A DNA stretch of 40,991 nucleotides, from assembly GCA_005223035.1 (NCBI GenBank), contig NJBK01000030.1:1-40991 (forward strand), read 5' to 3'. Below are positions 16,325 through 24,514 of the stretch, piece after piece. The notes beneath the pieces are model-generated. The model saw only the letters and a list, made by a program, of their open reading frames with translations, was not told where the DNA came from and ran no database searches. Position 1 is the first letter of the stretch; every line of letters starts with the position of its first letter. This DNA comes from Chloroflexi bacterium B3_Chlor. GTDB lineage: Bacteria > Chloroflexota > Anaerolineae > UBA7937 > B3-Chlor. The position numbers and the translations under genes are program-made.

Positions 16325-16777
16325 TCATCCCATCTGGCTGAGGAGTCCCTTCACTATCGCGCTTACCACCTGGCCGTCAGCCTTGCCCTTCAGCTGTGGC
16401 ATCAACACTCTCATCACGTCGCCCATCTGCGCGAGGCTGGTAGCCTCCACTTGCTCGATCACTTCGAGAGCTCGCGATCTGATCTCCTCCTCCGATAGTT
16501 GGGGAGGCAGGTAGTCCATGAGGATCTTGAGCTCTTCCTCTTCCTGAGCCACAAGATCTTGCCGACCTCCTGCGGCGAACTGCGCTACAGATTCCCGCCT
16601 CTGTTTGGCTTGCTGTGACACAACGGCTGTCAGCTCGTTTTCGTCCAGTTGTCCGCGTCTTGCTATCTCCGCATTCTTGATGGCCGCGAGCGCGAGCCGA
16701 AGAGTGGTCTTTCGTGGCTCATCCTTGTTTCGTAAGGCTTGTTTCAAATCGCTTTCTAGTTCTTCCTTCAGTCCCAT
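16325..16777 (-). CDS. GatB/YqeY domain protein
   Basis: A 150-residue YqeY-type protein. It has the N-terminal helical part MGLKEELESDLKQALRNKD, LRLALAAIKNAEIARRGQL, and then the tail domain with ILMDYLPPQLSEEEI, the QMGDVMRVLMPQLKGKADG motif and a final VKGLL. The domain is shared with the tail of the GatB amidotransferase subunit and binds tRNA there; the role of the free-standing protein is unclear. It lies 54 bases after the adenosine-specific kinase gene on the same strand and could be the last member of the beta-oxidation transcript. Confidence 0.93.
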   Translation of the reverse strand: MGLKEELESDLKQALRNKDEPRKTTLRLALAAIKNAEIARRGQLDENELTAVVSQQAKQRRESVAQFAAGGRQDLVAQEEEELKILMDYLPPQLSEEEIRSRALEVIEQVEATSLAQMGDVMRVLMPQLKGKADGQVVSAIVKGLLSQMG

Positions 16778-16831
16778 TGTCTATCCCCAAAACCTCTCGG
16801 CTCATTGCAGCCGGTGAGCAAAGGGACGCCG

Positions 16832-17314
16832 TCACAGCTTGTAGCCGATCTTTCTCAAGAAGTCCTTTCGCTCCGCCACATCATCTTCGGTCTCAATGCC
16901 CTTTGACCTTAGCCCATCTACAACACCCAGTACACCTCTACCCCGCTCCGTCTCGCCAACGATGACCTCGATCGGATTTGCTGTGGCGCAGAAGATGGAG
17001 CAGACCTCAGGCACGTGCTTGATAGCCCCCAGTACGTTGAGGGGATATGCCTCTCTGATGAAGATGATGAATGTGTGGCCGGCAGACAGAGCAAAAGCGC
17101 TATCTTGTGCTAAACTCGTCAACTCAGGGTCGTTGCCGCTGGCGCGCACCAGACACGGTCCCGAGGCTTCGCAGAACGCCACGCCGAACTTCACTCCTGG
17201 CACGGAGTTGACGAGGGCCTCGTGGAGATCCTCGACCGTCTTGATGAAATGCGACTGCCCAAGGATCACATTGCAGTCCTCTGGTTTGTCTATCTTGATC
17301 GTCAGCAACTCCAT
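16832..17314 (-). CDS. Adenosine-specific kinase
   Basis: A 160-residue protein matching the adenosine-specific kinase family (Pfam Adenosine_kin), found in archaea and some thermophilic or anaerobic bacteria. Recognisable parts are the [18 protein letters not shown] segment, [20 protein letters not shown], the HTFIIFI strand and [21 protein letters not shown]. Known members bind adenosine and are thought to phosphorylate it. It follows the HIT gene with a 21-base gap, and a strong GGAGGAGGGG ribosome binding site precedes the ATG. A link to nucleotide recycling from acyl-CoA synthesis is possible but is inference. Confidence 0.9.
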   Translation of the reverse strand: MELLTIKIDKPEDCNVILGQSHFIKTVEDLHEALVNSVPGVKFGVAFCEASGPCLVRASGNDPELTSLAQDSAFALSAGHTFIIFIREAYPLNVLGAIKHVPEVCSIFCATANPIEVIVGETERGRGVLGVVDGLRSKGIETEDDVAERKDFLRKIGYKL

Positions 17315-17335
17315 GTTGAATCCCCTCCTCCATTG

Positions 17336-17704
17336 CTATCGCAAGCCATCCTTGAACCGCAAAGCCATGGTCTCCTGGCTCATCCGCTTCCCACCGAGGA
17401 GGTGAAGATGCAGGTGATCTATCAGCCGGCCAGCTTCAGGACCTGTGTTCATCACCAACCGATAACCACCCTCAGCTATTCCTTCGGCCTCCGCCAGATG
17501 GTGGGCAGTGGAGAACATTTTGGCTACCAACGAGTTGCCAGATCGGTACAGGTCTTCCATCGACGCAATATGTTCATTGGGGAGTATGAGGATGTGAGTT
17601 GGCGCCTGAGGTCTGATATCTCGAAAAGCGGTTATCACCTCGTCCTGATACAGTGTGTCGCTGTCCGCCCGCCCGGCTACTATCTCACCGAAGATACACC
17701 GCAT
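17336..17704 (-). CDS. HIT family nucleotide-binding protein
   Basis: A 122-residue histidine-triad protein. The active-site motif is DHLHLHLLGG, with the three alternating His residues intact, preceded by YRLVMNTGPEAGRLI. The N-terminus CIFGEIVAGRADSDTLY and PTHILILPNEHIASMEDL fit the HINT branch, which hydrolyses AMP-linked phosphoramidates and aminoacyl- or acyl-adenylates. The second N-terminal Cys (CxFC in zinc-binding relatives) is Gly. It starts at ATG 17704 with GGAGG upstream and lies 54 bases after the acyl-CoA dehydrogenase gene. Confidence 0.93.
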   Translation of the reverse strand: MRCIFGEIVAGRADSDTLYQDEVITAFRDIRPQAPTHILILPNEHIASMEDLYRSGNSLVAKMFSTAHHLAEAEGIAEGGYRLVMNTGPEAGRLIDHLHLHLLGGKRMSQETMALRFKDGLR

Positions 17705-17758
17705 TCAAGAGTCCTCCTTCCGTGACTCCCCGGCAAGCCGCCCACTACCACACCCAAC

Positions 17759-18934
17759 CTACGGTTCCAAGTGAAGGTCTTGTTCTCGGAATATGTCGGA
17801 GGCGATGATGAAGCGCTGTATCTCGTTGGTGCCCTCCAGAATGCGGGTCACGCGGGCGTCCCGATACATACGCTCTATGGGTAGGTCCCTTATGTAACCC
17901 GCGCCACCGTGGAGCTGTACCGCCTTGTTTGCGACCCTGCACGCCACTTCAGAGCCCAAGAGCTTGCACATGGCCGCTAGTCGAGTGTACTGTTCTCCTT
18001 GCTCCATACCCCAGGCTGTACGGTAGACGAGATACCGCAGCGCCTCGATCTCAGTTGCCATGTCTGCGATCATCCAGGAAATGGCCTGTTTTTTCGCGAT
18101 GGGGACCCCGAACTGCTCTCGGTCCTTGGCGAACCTGACGCTTGCTTCCATGGCTCCTTCCGCAGCACCCAGACAGGTAGCGGCCATACTCAGCCGGCTG
18201 AAATCCAGTGTTTTCGAGGCGGCCTCAACGCCCTTGCCCAGTCCCTCGTCCTTCCCTCCCAAGACGTTCTCCCGCGGAACTCGACAATCATCGAAGAAGA
18301 GCTGGGCGATGGAGCACCCTCGAATGCCCATTGTCCGTTCAGTGCGCCCCACCTTGAAGCCTTGATAGCCTTTCTCCACGATGAAGCCGGTTATGCCGTT
18401 GCCTCCGGCTTCGGGATCTGTGCTGGCGAAGACGGTGAAGACTTCAGCGATGTCACCATTGGTGACATAGGTCTTGGTGCCGTTGAGAACGTAGTGGTCA
18501 TCTTTCCGCACAGCGGTAGTCTTGATTTGACCTATGTCTGAGCCCGCGCCCGGTTCCGTCAGGGAGAAAGCACCCAGTTTCTCTCCCCTAGCCAGGGGCA
18601 CCAGGTACTCAGTTTTCTGTTCCTCGGTGCCGTTCAAATAGATGACCATGGCTCCAGAGGAGGTGTGGATGCCGAGGGAGCAAGCCGTCGCAAGGCAGAC
18701 CTTGGCCAGCTCTTCCACCAAGAGACAGTATGCAAGGGCCCCAATCCCAGCTCCTCCGTATTGCTCTGGGAAGGGCAGGCCCATGAATTCCATCTCTGCG
18801 GCCTTCTTCAACGTCTCCAGAGGTGGCCGCTCCTCCCTGTCTAGTGTATCGGCCAGGGGACCCACCTCATTCTGGGCAAAGTCACGGAAGAGTTCCTGGA
18901 ACATCTGCTCTTCTTCGGTAAGGGCGAAGTCCAT
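17759..18934 (-). CDS. Acyl-CoA dehydrogenase
   Basis: A 391-residue flavoenzyme that makes the trans-2,3 double bond in acyl-CoA, the first step of beta-oxidation. It has the FAD-binding [12 protein letters not shown] and the [10 protein letters not shown] loop, then [23 protein letters not shown], and the C-terminal [15 protein letters not shown], where Glu367 is the catalytic base of short- and medium-chain types. I chose the second ATG (18934) because the AGGAGGGG ribosome binding site is too close to the ATG at 18940. It follows the enoyl-CoA hydratase gene by 12 bases. No electron transfer flavoprotein gene is in the window. Confidence 0.96.
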   Translation of the reverse strand: MDFALTEEEQMFQELFRDFAQNEVGPLADTLDREERPPLETLKKAAEMEFMGLPFPEQYGGAGIGALAYCLLVEELAKVCLATACSLGIHTSSGAMVIYLNGTEEQKTEYLVPLARGEKLGAFSLTEPGAGSDIGQIKTTAVRKDDHYVLNGTKTYVTNGDIAEVFTVFASTDPEAGGNGITGFIVEKGYQGFKVGRTERTMGIRGCSIAQLFFDDCRVPRENVLGGKDEGLGKGVEAASKTLDFSRLSMAATCLGAAEGAMEASVRFAKDREQFGVPIAKKQAISWMIADMATEIEALRYLVYRTAWGMEQGEQYTRLAAMCKLLGSEVACRVANKAVQLHGGAGYIRDLPIERMYRDARVTRILEGTNEIQRFIIASDIFREQDLHLEP

Positions 18935-18946
18935 TGACATCCCCTC

Positions 18947-19732
18947 CTACTTGTCTTGGAACTTGGGTTGTCTCTTCTCCAGGAATGCGGTAAGGCCTTC
19001 GCGCATGTCTTCCGTATCGACCAGACTGGAGAACTTCTCAGCCTCGATCTCCAAGGCCTCCGGCAGGCTCACCACCAGCCCTTCGTTGACAGCCTCGATG
19101 GCCGCAGTGATAGAGGGCTTCCCGAAGGACGCGATCTTCTTTGCCAAGCCTACCGCGGTCTTCATCACCTCGGTGCCAGGTACAGCTTTGTTCACTAGCC
19201 CTATGCTGGCTGCCTCGGCCCCGGTGATCCTGTCGCCAGTGAGGATCAGCTCCAATGCCTTGCCTTTGCCGACCAGTCGAGGGAGCCTCTGGGTACCCCC
19301 AAAGCCGGGAATGATCCCGAGGCCGATTTCGGGTTGCCCAAACATCGCTCTGTTGTTCGCAATCCTCATGTGGCAAGCCATAGCCAGCTCGTTTCCTGCC
19401 CCCAGGCAGTGCCCATTGATGGCAGCAATGATGGGCTTTGGCGAGTTCTCGATTGCCTGGAACAACTCATGGGCTTGCATTACTATCTCTTTAGCTTCGG
19501 CCGGGGTCCCGAACTCCAGGATGACGTTAATGTCTGCGCCGGCGACGAAGACTATCTGCCCGCCGCCGGTGATGACGATGACCTTGACCTCATCATCCGC
19601 CCAGGCCTCCTCCAGGGCGCTCTGTAGGTCAGTCACCACAGGTTGGGAAACCATGTTCACCGGAGGGTTGTCGAGGGTGATGATGGCCACGCGGTCCTCT
19701 TTGGTGAGCTTCACATACTGCCTTTCGGTCAT
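18947..19732 (-). CDS. Enoyl-CoA hydratase/isomerase family protein
   Basis: A 261-residue crotonase-fold enzyme, most likely hydrating trans-2-enoyl-CoA in beta-oxidation. Both catalytic glutamates of true hydratases are present: Glu115 in GAGNELAMACH and Glu135 in FGQPEIGLGIIPGFGGTQRLP. The oxyanion-hole segment VFVAGADI is intact. The start is ATG 19732 with AGGAG close upstream. It lies between the dehydrogenase genes of the same pathway on one strand. Confidence 0.95.
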   Translation of the reverse strand: MTERQYVKLTKEDRVAIITLDNPPVNMVSQPVVTDLQSALEEAWADDEVKVIVITGGGQIVFVAGADINVILEFGTPAEAKEIVMQAHELFQAIENSPKPIIAAINGHCLGAGNELAMACHMRIANNRAMFGQPEIGLGIIPGFGGTQRLPRLVGKGKALELILTGDRITGAEAASIGLVNKAVPGTEVMKTAVGLAKKIASFGKPSITAAIEAVNEGLVVSLPEALEIEAEKFSSLVDTEDMREGLTAFLEKRQPKFQDK

Positions 19733-19755
19733 TATCGCTCCTTTTCAAAGTGCCC

Positions 19756-19806
19756 TGAGCAATGCGAGGCCCCTAGATCAAGCCCCTGTTGGCGCCCGGT
19801 TGCTCA
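19756..19806 (-). other. Intercistronic inverted repeat
   Basis: A 7-bp TGAGCAA/TTGCTCA inverted repeat brackets a GC-rich 37-base centre in the 80-base gap between the 3-hydroxyacyl-CoA dehydrogenase and hydratase genes. It may set mRNA stability or partial termination; evidence is the pairing only. Confidence 0.3.
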
Positions 19807-19812
19807 TCTCAA

Positions 19813-21039
19813 TTAGCCCACGTGCTCCAGGAATCCTCTACCGGTCTTCTCGCCCAGGTGGTTGGCCCGCACATGGAGGCGCAACAAACGAGCAGGGTGG
19901 AATCTCGGCCCCAATCCCTTCTTGAACTCCTCCAGCTTGGCCAACGCCACATCGAGGCCTATCCTGTCGGCCATGGCTAGAGGGCCCATGCGCTCGTCAC
20001 CCATCTTCATGCCGATGCCCGCAATGGCTGCCAGGTCAATGTCGCTGGCAGAGGCGATATGTTCTTGCAGGCAAAGAATCGCCTCGTTGAGAAGAGGCAT
20101 CATTAAGCGATCAGTACTGAACTGCGTACCGGTGATGGCTCCTGGTTCCGACTGTATCTCCTTGATCATCTCTTTGACCGGCTCTTCCGTCTGGTCGCCG
20201 TAGCCGTAGAATCCGGCGCCTGCTTTCTCGCCGAAGCGCCCCGCGTCGCAGAGCTTTTGGAAGATCTTGGCGGCGTGGAGGCGCTCACCATACTCTTCGG
20301 TAAGGTACCTGCCGGTCATGTAGCAGATGTCGATACCTATCATGTCCATCAAGGTAAAGGGTCCCAAGGGCCAACCGAACTCGACCATGGCCGCGTCTAT
20401 CTCCTCTGCCGTGGCCGCTCCCTCTTCCAGACAAAGGGCGGCCTCGTTCAGGTACGCCATCAGCAAGCGGTTGACCAGAAAACCCGGGCACTCCTGCACG
20501 ACCACAGGTATCTTGCGCAGGGATTCCGAGAACATGACCACATCGTTGATCGTTTCTTCATTCGTGTCCAGGCCGGGGATGACCTCCACCAGTTTCATCA
20601 CGTGAGCCGGACTGAAGAAATGCATGCCGATCATCTTGTGAGGTTTCTTCGTGGTCGCTCCCATCTCCGAGATGGACAAGGCGGTGGTGTTGGAAGCGAA
20701 TATCGTACTCTCAGGGCATACCTCTTCCAACTCCTGGAAGACATGTTTCTTCAAGTCCATCTTCTCTGGCACAGCTTCGATCACTATGTCTGCGTCCTCG
20801 AAGCCATCGTAGGTCAAGGTCGCCTGGATCAGATCCATTTTCTCCATCAGCGTGGACATGTCCATCTTGCCCTTGTCCACTCGCCTCTGGTAGATCTGGC
20901 GAATCCCATCCATCCCCTTGTCCAGCAACCGTTGGTCAATGTCCTTCAGGACTACCGGCAAACCGGAATAGGAGATGACCTGGGCGATCTCCGCACCCAT
21001 GAAACCCGCGCCCACTACTCCAGCTTTGAAGATGTACAT
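19813..21039 (-). CDS. 3-hydroxyacyl-CoA dehydrogenase
   Basis: A 408-residue NAD-dependent enzyme for the third step of beta-oxidation. The Rossmann motif GVVGAGFMGAEIAQ (residues 7-20) is followed by DIVIEAVPE, the SNTTALSI segment, and the catalytic GMHFFSPAHVMKLVEVI (His140, Glu152). The first C-terminal helical domain has CPGFLVNRLLMAYLNEA and GWPLGPF. A second copy of that domain follows from about residue 290, with MPLLNEAILCLQE and MGPLAMADRIGLD. This length is normal for the two-domain single-function type without a fused hydratase. A good GGAGG site lies before ATG 21039. Confidence 0.96.
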   Translation of the reverse strand: MYIFKAGVVGAGFMGAEIAQVISYSGLPVVLKDIDQRLLDKGMDGIRQIYQRRVDKGKMDMSTLMEKMDLIQATLTYDGFEDADIVIEAVPEKMDLKKHVFQELEEVCPESTIFASNTTALSISEMGATTKKPHKMIGMHFFSPAHVMKLVEVIPGLDTNEETINDVVMFSESLRKIPVVVQECPGFLVNRLLMAYLNEAALCLEEGAATAEEIDAAMVEFGWPLGPFTLMDMIGIDICYMTGRYLTEEYGERLHAAKIFQKLCDAGRFGEKAGAGFYGYGDQTEEPVKEMIKEIQSEPGAITGTQFSTDRLMMPLLNEAILCLQEHIASASDIDLAAIAGIGMKMGDERMGPLAMADRIGLDVALAKLEEFKKGLGPRFHPARLLRLHVRANHLGEKTGRGFLEHVG

Positions 21040-21076
21040 GCTTTGTTCCCTCCTTCACTGACGCTGATGCTGGCAC

Positions 21077-21325
21077 TTACCAAGTCTTCAACGGCAACGT
21101 CGCTTCCGGGGAGCCTATGCGGACGAAGTATAGCCATTGATCAGGGTATTTGGCGAAAGCCTTCTCGTCTGCTACATTCAAGCTCTTTCCCAAGAAATGA
21201 TCCCCGCTTTGCGGATGGATCGCCACAATCTCACCCTCATGAGCCGGCTCCAGTTCGCCCTTGAGCTTCTCGTACACCTTCTGGCCCTTGGCGATGAATT
21301 CTGCCCTCTCGGCTATGTCGTACAT
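21077..21325 (-). CDS. Small conserved protein of unknown function (DUF5678-like)
   Basis: An 82-residue soluble protein starting MYDIAERAEFI. It has an EKLKGELEPAHEGEIVAIHP stretch, SGDHFLGKSLNVADEKAFAKYP, and ends with WLYFVRIGS. The pattern of helix, then AIHxxSGDHFLG, then AxxKYPDQxLYFVRIG reminds me of the DUF5678 family; this is recognition by eye. The start lies 4 bases past the thiolase stop, with GGGAG inside the thiolase 3' end, so the two are probably translated together. Being second in a beta-oxidation operon suggests a role tied to it, though no reaction can be proposed from sequence. Confidence 0.7.
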   Translation of the reverse strand: MYDIAERAEFIAKGQKVYEKLKGELEPAHEGEIVAIHPQSGDHFLGKSLNVADEKAFAKYPDQWLYFVRIGSPEATLPLKTW

Positions 21326-21329
21326 GTTC

Positions 21330-22538
21330 TTACTTCTCCCGTTTCCTCTCAAAGATCACGGCACCGCCCTGACCCCCGCCGACACATGCGGTGATCATGC
21401 CGAGGCTAGCGTCCTGCCTGATCATTTCGTGCAGCAGAGTAACTGCCAGCCGCGCTCCGGTGCAACCGACGGGATGGCCCAAGGCTATGGCACCACCATT
21501 GGGATTGACCTTCTCCCAGTCAAAACCGTCCTTCTCCAGCTCTATTCCGCAAGCTAGAGCCTGGGCGGCAAAAGCTTCATTGAGCTCAATGATATCAATA
21601 TCGGTCAGCTTGAGGCCGGCCTTTTCCAGCGCTGCGGGCACGGCCTTGGTGGGTCCAATGCCCATGATCTCGGGAGGCACACCAGCATAGGCGTAGCTGC
21701 GGATGTGGGCCATGGGTTCCAGTCCCAGTTCATCTGCCTTTTCCCTGGTCATCACGATGAGGGCTGCTGCACCGTCAGAAATGGGGCAAGCGTTCGCCGG
21801 AGTGACCATGCCGTCTTTCTTGAAGACGGTGGGGTACAAAGCCGCTTTCTCTACGGTCAAACCTGCGTTTATGTTCTCGTCTTGTGTGATCTCTTCTCTG
21901 GCCACTTCTTGGCCAGCCACTCTCTTGACCACCTCGACGGGCACGATCTCATCCTTGAACTTGCCCATGCGGGTAGCCATAAAAGCTTTCCTGTGGCTCT
22001 GAACCGCAAACTCGTCCTGTTCTCGTCGGCTGATTTCATAGAGAAGGGCGAGATTCTCTGCTGTTTGGCCCATGATCATCTTGCAGACCGGGTCTGTCAG
22101 ACCCTCCCAGAGAACGTCAATGAATTCGGTGCTCCTGAGTTTGAGTCCCCAGCGGGCTCCGCGCACGGTATAAGGGGCATAGCTCATGGATTCGGTGCCC
22201 CCGACGAGGAAGGCCTCTCCATCACCAGCCTTTATGGCCTGGCAGGCGTTGGTGATGGCCACCATACCAGAGACGCAATTTCGCTGCACAGTATAGCCAG
22301 GAACATGGGTCGGTACGCCGGCCATGAGAGCGGCTACGCGAGCGACATTGGGCGCATCAGAGAATTGGCCGCAGCATCCGAAGATGACATCGTCGAATAC
22401 ATTTCCATCTATCCCCGTGCGCTTCATCACTTCCGTCATGACGATCCGGGCCAGCTCTTGTGGCGGGATGTCCCGGAGGCTCCCACCATGGCTGCCTATG
22501 GGAGTTCGCACCCCTCCAATGACCACAATGTCCTTCAT
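21330..22538 (-). CDS. Acetyl-CoA acetyltransferase (thiolase)
   Basis: A 402-residue thiolase that cleaves 3-ketoacyl-CoA with CoA, or joins two acetyl-CoA. The nucleophile Cys88 lies in QRNCVSGMVAI, the His in NGGAIALGHPVGCTGAR and the second Cys in ITACVGGGQGG. It is the first gene of the beta-oxidation operon. I chose the ATG at 22538 because AGGAG lies 9 bases before it and is too close to the ATG at 22547. The degradative or biosynthetic direction cannot be told from sequence, but the operon argues for degradation. Confidence 0.95.
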   Translation of the reverse strand: MKDIVVIGGVRTPIGSHGGSLRDIPPQELARIVMTEVMKRTGIDGNVFDDVIFGCCGQFSDAPNVARVAALMAGVPTHVPGYTVQRNCVSGMVAITNACQAIKAGDGEAFLVGGTESMSYAPYTVRGARWGLKLRSTEFIDVLWEGLTDPVCKMIMGQTAENLALLYEISRREQDEFAVQSHRKAFMATRMGKFKDEIVPVEVVKRVAGQEVAREEITQDENINAGLTVEKAALYPTVFKKDGMVTPANACPISDGAAALIVMTREKADELGLEPMAHIRSYAYAGVPPEIMGIGPTKAVPAALEKAGLKLTDIDIIELNEAFAAQALACGIELEKDGFDWEKVNPNGGAIALGHPVGCTGARLAVTLLHEMIRQDASLGMITACVGGGQGGAVIFERKREK

Positions 22539-22563
22539 TGATGTCATCTCCTACCTGCGACTA

Positions 22564-22573
22564 TCACATGTGA
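22564..22573. promoter_or_regulatory. Palindrome in the beta-oxidation leader, possible operator
   Basis: TCACATGTGA is a perfect 10-base palindrome about 10 bases downstream of the predicted transcription start of the beta-oxidation operon. Its position would suit a repressor, but no regulator gene is nearby, and a 10-base palindrome can arise by chance. Confidence 0.35.
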
Positions 22574-22589
22574 CGCAAATTTCCGGGTA

Positions 22590-22618
22590 ATTCTACACTA
22601 GAACTATTGAAACAACAA
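22590..22618 (-). promoter_or_regulatory. Promoter of the beta-oxidation operon
   Basis: On the minus strand TTGTTG (22613-22618), a 17-base spacer and TAGAAT (22590-22595) make a good housekeeping-type promoter. Transcription would start near 22583, about 45 bases before the thiolase ATG. Confidence 0.7.
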
Positions 22619-22664
22619 CCAAGGTTCCCGCCGCTGCTCCAGGTTAGTCAAGTCTGTGGCAAAC

Positions 22665-22694
22665 TTGGCGGATTCCGGTTCAGTATGATAGAAT
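22665..22694 (+). promoter_or_regulatory. Promoter of mutL
   Basis: TTGGCG (22665-22670), an 18-base spacer and TAGAAT (22689-22694) preceded by TGA form an extended -10 promoter on the plus strand. The predicted start, near 22701, supports the mutL ATG at 22754 over in-frame codons further upstream. Confidence 0.6.
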
Positions 22695-22753
22695 TAGCCG
22701 AGTCTTTCGCGAGAGAACCCCTCTCAAGTAAGGGATCGAGGCTCCATGAATCC

Positions 22754-24493
22754 ATGCCTATAAGGATCTTGCCCGAGGAAGTTGCGTCCAGGATTGCAGC
22801 AGGCGAGGTTATCGAGCGACCGGCCTCGGTGGTCAAGGAATTGGTCGAGAACTCCATTGATGCTGGAGCTGGCGACATCAAGGTGGAGATACAGGAGGGA
22901 GGGCGGCGGCTCATAAGGGTGATTGATGATGGGGAGGGCATCTCCGCTGACGACGTACCGGTGGCTTTCGAGCGCTACGCCACGAGCAAGCTGGGAGCGG
23001 TTGAGGATCTATCTCATATTGCGACACTGGGATTCCGAGGAGAAGCACTATCCAGCATTGCTGCCGTATCGCAGGTGACGGTCACAACCAAGGCTAGAGG
23101 CGAGGAGGTCGGGACGATGCTGCGCCTCGAGGGCGGTCGGGTGGTGCGTCACGAGCCCCACGGAGCGGCTCAGGGTACGGTGGTGACAGTGGAGAACCTC
23201 TTCTACAATACCCCTGCCCGCCTCAAGTTCCTTCGCTCGGAGGCTACGGAAGGGCGACATGTTACAGAGTTGGTCACCTGCTATGCCATGGCCTTTCCAC
23301 GGCTACGGTTCGGTCTTCTCAGCGATGGACGAAGCACTTTCCAGTCCAAGGGAAGTGGGGACTTGTATGAGGTCCTGATGGATGTCTACGGTCTGGAGAC
23401 CGCCGAGCAGATGTTGAGAATCCGCGGTGATTCAACCACGCAATCAGCCATTGCCGTGCACGGTTTTGTGAGCGATCCTGCTCTACACCGCTCCAGTGGC
23501 CGATACTTGATCACTCTCGTCAACGGTCGATGGGTGCGGGATCGCCTGATCAGCTACGCTATCAGAGAAGCCTACCATACTCTGCTGCCCAGAGGGCGGC
23601 ATCCCATCGCAGTTGTGAAAGTGGAACTACCTCCAGATCAGGTAGATGTCAACGTGCATCCTGCGAAGAGCGAGGTACGTTTTCGGAATAGTGGTGAGGC
23701 ATTTGCCGCGGTTCAGAAAGCGGTCCGACAGACTCTGTCCCGGAAAGCGCCGGTCCCGCGTGCCTCTTCAAGCTTCGGTTGGGAGCGAGCGCTCGAGATG
23801 AGACAGAGAGGCCTGGTAGAGGTGGGCCGGAGCATGCGACCCACTCGTGGTGAGTTGGCACTGGAGTTGCACCGAACAGGGGACCAGGCAGCTACAGCCA
23901 CGGGTGCGCCTCCCAAGGGTAAGCTACCTATGTTGAGGGTCCTGGGCCAGCTGGGTGGCACTTATGTGATCGCTGAGGGACCGACGGGGATGTTCCTCAT
24001 AGACCAGCATGCAGCTCACGAGCGTGTCCTATATGAGCGTTTTCAGACCGAAAGGGCGGAGGCTAGGGTATCCTCCCAAAGGCTCCTGGAACCACTCGTC
24101 GTACAGCCAGGTCCCGGCCAGGCAGCCCTGATGGAAGAGCGGCTGGTGAGCCTGAAAGAGTTCGGTTTCGAGATAGAGCCTTTTGGGGGTGACACCTACT
24201 TGGTGCGCGCCGTGCCAGCAATCCTACAGGGAACCGACCTGACCCAGACGATTCTTGATATTGCGGACGAAGCGGACAACAGAGATGGTGTTGATTCCTG
24301 GCAGGAGATGGTCACCATCAGTTTGGCCTGCCACGGGGCGGCAAGGGCCGGGCAGACCCTCTCCGTGCAGCAGATGCGAGAGTTGGTGCGACAGCTGGAA
24401 GAGACAGAACTGCCCCGCACCTGTCCTCATGGACGGCCTACCATGCTTCATGTAAGCGCTGAGCAGCTACAGCGAGAGTTTGGCAGAAAGTAG
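22754..24493 (+). CDS. mutL: DNA mismatch repair protein MutL, endonuclease type
   Basis: A 579-residue MutL. The GHKL ATPase has KELVENSIDAGA (28-39), IDDGEGI (57-63) and the ATP-lid GFRGEALSSIA. The second fold includes LVNGRWVRD and the NVHPAKSEVRF motif (300-310). After a basic linker, the C-terminal domain has DQHA-x2-E-x4-E (417-428), the metal-binding endonuclease motif found in organisms that lack MutH, plus CPHGRP (from Cys557). It should therefore nick the new strand itself. mutS is not in the window. It heads a plus-strand run with the lipoprotein and two glycosyltransferase genes. Confidence 0.97.
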   Translation: MPIRILPEEVASRIAAGEVIERPASVVKELVENSIDAGAGDIKVEIQEGGRRLIRVIDDGEGISADDVPVAFERYATSKLGAVEDLSHIATLGFRGEALSSIAAVSQVTVTTKARGEEVGTMLRLEGGRVVRHEPHGAAQGTVVTVENLFYNTPARLKFLRSEATEGRHVTELVTCYAMAFPRLRFGLLSDGRSTFQSKGSGDLYEVLMDVYGLETAEQMLRIRGDSTTQSAIAVHGFVSDPALHRSSGRYLITLVNGRWVRDRLISYAIREAYHTLLPRGRHPIAVVKVELPPDQVDVNVHPAKSEVRFRNSGEAFAAVQKAVRQTLSRKAPVPRASSSFGWERALEMRQRGLVEVGRSMRPTRGELALELHRTGDQAATATGAPPKGKLPMLRVLGQLGGTYVIAEGPTGMFLIDQHAAHERVLYERFQTERAEARVSSQRLLEPLVVQPGPGQAALMEERLVSLKEFGFEIEPFGGDTYLVRAVPAILQGTDLTQTILDIADEADNRDGVDSWQEMVTISLACHGAARAGQTLSVQQMRELVRQLEETELPRTCPHGRPTMLHVSAEQLQREFGRK

Positions 24494-24514
24494 TATGATA
24501 CGGAGGTACCAGCT

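Noticed and set aside
18642-19925. A 427-codon plus-strand open frame
   Set aside because: It is antisense to acyl-CoA dehydrogenase and enoyl-CoA hydratase with intact catalytic residues; its product is Ser- and Arg-rich with no domain pattern.
20257-21264. A 335-codon plus-strand open frame
   Set aside because: It is antisense to the 3-hydroxyacyl-CoA dehydrogenase and the small protein gene, and has no family signature.
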